DNA of 64,000 bases from Galeopsis tetrahit (Eukaryota > Streptophyta > Magnoliopsida > Lamiales > Lamiaceae): NCBI GenBank assembly GCA_963675135.1, contig OY776131.1, positions 41,028,232-41,092,231 on the forward strand. The letters run 5' to 3'. Shown here one piece after another: positions 57,890 through 64,000 of the stretch. A program made the position numbers and the translations under genes. The first letter of the stretch is position 1. Each line of letters starts with the position of its first letter. Below the pieces are notes generated by a model. The model ran no database searches. It saw only the letters and a list, made by a program, of their open reading frames with translations, and was not told where the DNA came from.

Positions 57890-60800
57890 TCAGTTTCTCC
57901 ACAACCTCCACACTGTGCACTGCCATGTTAGTCCTAATATTTTCTTGTTTAAATTATTCTTCCTCGAGCTACAAAAATCTGGAAAGTGGTCGCAGGCCGT
58001 GAACGCAAGGGGGGACGGTATTTCCAACCAACTGTACAAGTCGCGCCACACCAGCTCGACTACATGACATGTGAATAAGCAGTGTTGGACTGTTTCGGCT
58101 GCACTATTGCATCTTGGACAGGCGTCGTTCATGGCCTCCGGAGCTATTCCTCTTCTTCGTAAATTATCTGCCGTCGCTATTCTTCCTGAGACGACTCTCC
58201 ACGTTAATGCCGACACCTTAGTTGGGATGCATTTCCACCATATTTTCTCCCAAGGAAAAGAGATGTCGGTCGACTCGGCTTCATGATTGGCTAGTAAATG
58301 GTACATGCTTCTAGTGTTGTAGTTCCCATCTTTCGAATCCTTCCATCTCAGATAATCTCCCTTGCTGCAATCAAGTTCCAACATGTGGATACAAGACCAA
58401 AGTTTAATAAAATCTACCAATTCATAAGAGTTAAAAAAAATTGTTCCATGAGAAAAGCCAAGATTTGCCATCATAATTGAAGAACTCCCTGATTGTCCCT
58501 GTTTTGTTGGAGGATAAATTGAATAATGATCTGAAGTTATCTTTAAGAAATTTCTTGTTGTCGAGCGACGGATCGATCCAGAATTTTATTTGATCTCCTC
58601 TTCCCACAACCAACTGCAAATTGCTGTAGAACAACCTTCCTTCATGGCCTTCAATCAACTTTCTAATATCTCTCCACCATAGTGATTGGTTCGTCACCCT
58701 ACCATCGCTGGGTTCCCTTTCATATAAAGTCCCGTATCTAGACTTAAGGATACAGATCCACATCGCGTCCCTTTCGTTAACCCACCTCCAAACCCACTTT
58801 AGTAGAAGTGCTTTATTAAATAATCCTAGGTCTCTCACCCCCAAGCCTCCCGTTGCATTGTCCCTGCATACCCTCTCCCAATTAAACCAGACAATTTTCC
58901 TCCCATTTCCAAGCCCTCCTCCCCATAAGAAACACCTTTGGATACGTTTGATAGGGGATAGTACCTTCACCGGGGCCTTGAAGAAAGAAAGATAGATAAT
59001 AAATAGGGAGTGCTGAAAGGAAAAAATTGAGTAGGGTGATTCTTCCTCCCATAGATAGGTTCCTGCCTTTCCACCCTGAAAGTTTGCTCTTAAATCTCTG
59101 TATAAGGGGATTCTACATGTCGTGCCTCTTTGGGTTAGCGCCGATAGGAAGTCCGAGATAAGAGAACGGGACATTACCCACATTGCATCCGATGACTTTG
59201 GCAAAGTGTTGGAGTTGAGCGTCTTCCACGTTGATGCCGTGTATAGAGCTTTTAGAGAAATTAATTCTCAGGCCTGATGTTATTTCGAATAATCTCATAA
59301 TACCTTTCATTGATCTGGCGTTGCATTCCATAGCCTGTCCAGGATCACTGTGTCATCTACAAATTGCAAATGACTGATTTCCACTTCCAGAATGCCTATT
59401 TTGAAGCCCGTGAATATGTGAATAGCGATAGCTTTGTTCATCAAACAGCTTAAGCCTTCGGCCGCGATAAGAAATAGGAAAGGTGAAAGCGGATCGCCCT
59501 GACGTAACCCTCTCTATAAATTAAATTCACCTGTCGGATTGCCGTTCACCAGAATAGCCATCGTTGCCGAGGATAAGCATCCCCGGATCCATTGTCTCCA
59601 TTTCCAATGAAAATTCATACCGTCCATCATTTCGTCGATGAATTCCCATAATACCGAATCGTAAGCCTTCTCGAAATCGACTTTGAATATTAATCCTTCC
59701 CGTTTCTCCCTTTTGAGGAAATCGATAGATTCATTGAGAACCAAGATGCTATCGACTATTTGCTTGTTACCCACAAACGCACTTTGAGATTACCTTTTCA
59801 ATAACTTTGGATAGTCTGTTTGCTAGTATTTTAGCAAGAATTTTGTAGATGCAACCGATGAGGGAAATAGGGCGATAGTCTTTGATGAGTGTAGAGCCTT
59901 TCTTCTTAGGAATTAGCGTGACGAAGCATGAGTTTCCTCCCTTGACGATTTCCCCTGTTTGGTGAAATTCTTCCATAGCCTTTAAAATATCAGATTTGAG
60001 AAGGGGCCACATTTTCTTGATGAATTTGAAAGTAAGTCCGTCTAGGCCAGGACTCTTGCTTCCACCACAATTCCTGACTGCTTTTCTAATTTCTGCTTCC
60101 GTGAAAATTGCAGTGAGCATCACGTTCTCCTCTCTATCTAATTTATTTTGCACCAGCTGTTTTATGTTAAATCTAACATTCTGCGGCTTTTGGTATTGGG
60201 CTTTGAAGTGGTTTTGAATTTCTCCATTAACCTTTATAACATCCTCCGTCCATATATTATCCACCATTATTCCATCTATTTTGTTCACCTTCCGTCGGTA
60301 GTTAATGCACCTGTGGAAGTAAGACGAATTGGTGTCTCCTTCTCGTATCCATTGAATTCTAGACTTATGGAATTCGTTTCTGTCCTTCACTTTTTTAAGA
60401 TTCCAAATTTCGCTCTTAGCCGTCTTCAGTGCTAAGCACTCTTCCGTTGTGAGGTCCCGGACTTCCTGAACTTTATCCAGCTCCTGCATCCGTTTGTTAT
60501 TCTCCTCAATTTGCTTCTCTAATGTTTTTATGTTTCTGCCACTCCACTCTTTTATATCCTTCTTGAGACATTTTAATTTTTCTTTCAATCTGTAGCCATC
60601 TCTCCCCTCCACCTCGTAATATGGCCACTTCTCTTGGACAAATTTAGTCAGGTCTGGATGTTCCAGCTAAGAGTTGAAAAAGCAAAATGGTTTCGGCCCC
60701 CAATTTTGAGTGAAAGTATGAAGAAAAACTGGGCAGTGATCCGAGCTTAGTTTTTTTGCAATCCTTTCAATCTGATCTCGCCCCAATCTAGGATTCAACC

Positions 60801-61419
60801 GTCCGATACCAATGCTCTGTCGATTCTGTTGCAGCACTTACCGTCAAGACGAGACCATGTGAATTTCCTGTCGATTAGATCCACGTCCCACAGCCCTGCC
60901 TCTACAATAAATTCTTCGAATAGTCTGGTATTGGTTGTAGGATGGTATACTGCCCTGCCTTTCCTCTTGTTTTGATTTCTTATTTCGTTAAAATCTCCAA
61001 TAACACACTAGCTGCGGATGGTGCTGCTCAAAATCTTGATGCGGATAGCCTCCCACAGTGTTCGTTTTCCCCTAGCATCGCATGGACTATAAATATTGAG
61101 AATCACCTGCGGCTTCCCGTCCTCAATCCAAGTTCCTTCTATGCAAACCACACCATCAATCGCCCAGGTTGTAGATATCTCTAGTTTTTCTTTATTCCAG
61201 ATACTTAGAATCCCTACGGACCTTCCTTCTGCGTTTTTTTGCAGCCCAACCTACATCTGTTCCACCCCATATCGAGTTAATTTGTAGCTTGTAGTGATCG
61301 GTGTATTTGGACACTTGCAAACATACAATGGCCGGGTCGAATTTTCCTATTAACTCGCGTACTTCCTGTTTCTTCACTCTTCCTCCTAGACCCCTTATGT
61401 TATACGAGAGGATCTTCAT
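57890..61419 (-). pseudogene. LINE ORF2 (endonuclease, RT, zf-RVT), multiply broken
   Basis: Starts at an ATG overlapping the ORF1 stop (ATGA at 61419-61416). The endonuclease begins KILSYNIRGLGG but shifts frame near 61320 and carries stops. The RT is in pieces: 60612-59767 (SPGLDGLTFKF, LIPKK, DYRPISLIG), 59774-59514 (KVDFEKAYDSV) and, after a stop, the catalytic motif FVDD near 59350. The C-terminal part (59204-57890) ends in a zf-RVT finger, CPRCNSAAETVQHCLFTC. There is no RNase H domain, unlike the LINE at 50512-57238, so the two belong to different lineages. Confidence 0.88.
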
Positions 61420-63962
61420 TGGATAACTTTGTGTTGGTTTTTGCTCTTCTCTTCCTCATCCCTTTGATGTATCTGGTTGAGTGTATGTAGGATTGCTTCT
61501 TCATTGGCTCTGTTTATCACCCCCATTTGTTTTCCAAGGTCCCATATTTCCGCTGGTCCCATCGCTATCTGGTGTAGGTCCGAGTTGGGTCTGTTGCTTA
61601 ACAAGTCGTTGGCTATAGGTTCTGGTCTTCTTTCAGGTTGATTTCCAGTTTTAATCGATGAATCAAATAGCCCACTGGTGAAGGATATCCATTGGCTTTG
61701 ATTTTTGATAAGTTCTCTTTTCTTTTGTAATTTCTTCATCCTCTTCCTTCTAGCCTTCTTACCTCTCCTTTTCGTTTTCTCAGATGTTGTCTCTGGTTCT
61801 TCTGACTCTGCTGACTCTGTCTCGCTATCAGCAGCTCGGTCTTTATTGATTGTCCCAGTTGCCTGAGATGGGGGGAATTCTTCCTCAGGTATACTTGTAT
61901 CACGTCTCTCCCCGTTGTTCCCAGATTCAGTTGCAAAAATCATGTTTACCTTCATACAGTTTACTCCGCGCATACTTTCTTCTCTAGTCTGACTCCCTAG
62001 GGCGATGGGTTTCTTGGTTTTCTGCTTCGGGCTAGTACTCTTACTTGTCAATCTGATGCCCAGAGGCGAATATCCTATTTTGGATAAGTCGATTTGATCG
62101 TATCTCACCTCCTCATTTTTTTCTGGAGACCCGAAGATTTATATCTCCCTGATGTGTTCACCGTTTGTCGTACCTCTGTCTTTGATTACTTCTAGTCTGC
62201 TGAGAGAAAAGTTGGTGTTGTTTTGCCTCGGTTGTAATTCTCCTGGGTATGAGGGTTCAAGGCCCATGTGTAAGACAGACTTAGCAGCTTCAAACTCTGA
62301 GTTGCACTATGCTATTGTTGGGTTTGTTTTACTCGGGGTCTGGGCTTCGCTTTGGTTTCTTTTTATTGGGTCAATCGGGTCCACTAAGTTATCTGCCATT
62401 GTAAGCCGCGCCATATTTGTTTAGCCCGTTTCCGAGGAGTTCATCCGACATTCTTCATCAATGCGCGCATCATCCCATGAGTTGGGGCCATCCACATTCA
62501 ATGCAGAAATGTTTTCCAAAGCAATTCTATTGTGATTCCCGCTTTCCTCAGAAACAATCGTATTACGTTCCTCCGGATTGATCTGGCCGGCTGACTTGGG
62601 TGTACTTTGACCGCGAGCACCGGTTTCCGGGAGCATGGACTCGGATATGGATTCGCTTTCTTCACTTTCTGAATCTGAGGGAGTTTTGTCGACTCCTGAT
62701 GTATAGGGGTATAGAACTGCCAGATTATTTGTTGGCCACCCTATATCGGACGACATTTCTTCGTCTATCATGATATCTATTGTGACCCCGTGCGCTTGGA
62801 TGGATACAGCTCTATGGATAGACTTGAATGTGTTCGTTCTTATCTTTTCCCTGGCTGCGTCCAATCTGATCCTTAATTCAGTTAATGGATCAAAATCAAT
62901 TATGATCCCGTCCTCCCCTATGATCCACTGTATGAAGGCTTTGTTCCAGCATGTGATTGGGATGCCTTTGATCTGTATCCATGTTTCTCTTTCTGAAATC
63001 CCGTCTAGGAACTCCAATGGTCTCCAACTTTTTAACCTGTCTTTCAACCATTCTACCTCTTCCACTACAAAGCTTTCCATAGCTTCTCTGTTTTTCCCTG
63101 AAATAGCCCATATGTTTCCGTTTAGCAAGTTAATATTGATTTTATCATAGCCTATAGACCTTAGGGATTTTACTGGATTTTCCAAATCTGTGGGGTATCT
63201 TGGTTCACTTGTGATTGCTCCTTGTACCCAATGTATTTCCTTTTCAAGGATTTTGAAGCTTGACTTTTGTTCTGAGATTCTTTTCCAAACTATAGTAATC
63301 TCTTTTGGTATAAGTTGTGGTGCCTCTGACCTTAGTTCCTGGTTGTTGGTCTTCCGACCCAGAGGTGTAGTATCCGATATCCCCCTGTCGCCGTAGGTCG
63401 CGTCGGCATAACTCCGTTTCTCCCTCACCCACGCCGACTGTAGAATCTTTGTTACCCTTGGGACATTTGCTAGTTCCTTGCCGACTTGTGCCGCATATTT
63501 TGCTATGTTGACTCTCAGCTTGTAGTTACCGATCCAAATGCTGTCCAAAATTCTTTCTAGCTGTTCCGCCTCCAGGCCCTCTGCGATGAATCTGGCGTAT
63601 GCGAACCGCCAGCCGTTCCTGTTTCTCTTATTTGGGATCATTGTGTCAATCGCCTTGCCGTACCTAGTAAGGATATCCATTAGGTCCTTGGATGTCCACT
63701 GCCCTGGGAAGTTTGTGATGTAAAAAATTGTGATTTCCCCTTTATCTCCTTTGTCTTCCGCGGCTCCCTTGTTCTTGTTGTCCGTTACTGGATGTTGGGG
63801 GTAGGCTCCCTTGGCTCCTGTTGGTCTATCTCCTGCTCTGTATGGGCTCCCAAATCTGCTTCCATCCTTGTCGTTGGGGAGTTTGCTCCCTGAAACACTC
63901 GTGGTTTTTGGGAGGAGGCCAGGGTTCCGGCGATATAGAGGGAGGCGCTTCCTTTCTCTCAT
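61416..63962 (-). pseudogene. LINE ORF1 with RRM, three in-frame stops
   Basis: One reading frame of 849 codons starts at MRERKRLPLYRR and is interrupted only by stops at 62421-62423, 62307-62309 and 62139-62141. No frameshift was found. Residues about 75-155 form an RRM-like RNA-binding domain (IFYITNFPGQWTSKDLMDIL, then WRFAYARF). A DUF4283-like segment may follow (about 240-370). The C-terminal third is acidic and then lysine-rich. Such ORF1 proteins coat LINE RNA. The lineage is a plant L1 type with an RRM rather than a simple CCHC ORF1. Confidence 0.8.
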
Positions 63963-64000
63963 TATCTCATATAAAGTCGGTTTTATACACTTATTTATCA

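Larger units (their letters stand above)
57647..64000 (-). mobile_element. LINE, about 6.3 kb or more, nearly full-length but mutated
   Basis: The poly(A) tail (T run 57647-57657) lies at the left, so the element is on the minus strand. ORF1 (63962-61416) and ORF2 (from 61419) follow the L1-like plan of an RNA-binding protein, then endonuclease, reverse transcriptase and zf-RVT. The presumed 5' UTR reaches the window edge, so the 5' end and the second target copy cannot be seen. It inserted into copy B of the duplicated segment, just after CATAAATTGACA. Confidence 0.88.

Overview
The window is nuclear DNA of a flowering plant, probably a eudicot. It is AT-rich and has interrupted genes with GT-AG introns. 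Its families are plant-specific: a G-type lectin receptor kinase, a P-class PPR protein and a MAGE/NSE3 protein. It carries plant copia, Ty3, LINE, SINE, hAT, CACTA, Stowaway and Emigrant elements. I cannot name the species.

Conventional genes, left to right: a G-type lectin receptor-like kinase missing its 5' part (12836-15013, minus); a mitochondrial-type PPR protein (15450-17906, minus); an F-box/LRR protein with two exons (24162-26482, plus); the Sec61 beta subunit with a 5'-UTR intron (CDS 35216-35479, plus); the SMC5/6 subunit NSE3 with six exons (40462-42538, plus); and, convergent with it, a 14-exon mitochondrial 3-hydroxyisobutyryl-CoA hydrolase-like gene (42944-45573, minus). They are unrelated housekeeping or regulatory genes and form no pathway. 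Gene relics include a polygalacturonase-inhibitor LRR fragment (19748-19879, minus) and a possible PIF1/Helitron-type helicase scrap (39155-39379).

Most of the remainder is transposon-derived. A young copia element (1650-6232) has 188-bp LTRs differing at two sites, a perfect 5-bp target duplication and unusual TA...CA termini. Next come an 8-bp-TSD hAT element (6457-6926) and a Ty3 gag-protease remnant (7831-9566). A foldback-type element (about 28120-31880) has tandem-repeat arms, a GC-rich unidentified middle and a nested hAT copy. Further elements are Emigrant-like (33068-33872), hAT-like (36054-36484), a solo LTR in NSE3 intron 5 (42019-42320), SINEs and Stowaway MITEs.

From about 44.8 kb to the right edge, the 5' half of the hydrolase gene and its upstream flank have been duplicated (copy B, 49184-50511 plus 57251-57646). 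Copy B was then split by a 5'-truncated LINE (50512-57238, 12-bp TSD). That LINE holds three further insertions: a poly(A) retroposon (50565-51430), a CACTA derivative with 65-bp tandem repeats (51578-52962), and a TG...CA element with a 5-bp TSD (55010-56720). The last carries a very regular array of paired 10-bp GC palindromes, the most unusual sequence in the window. A second, minus-strand LINE of at least 6.3 kb fills 57647-64000.
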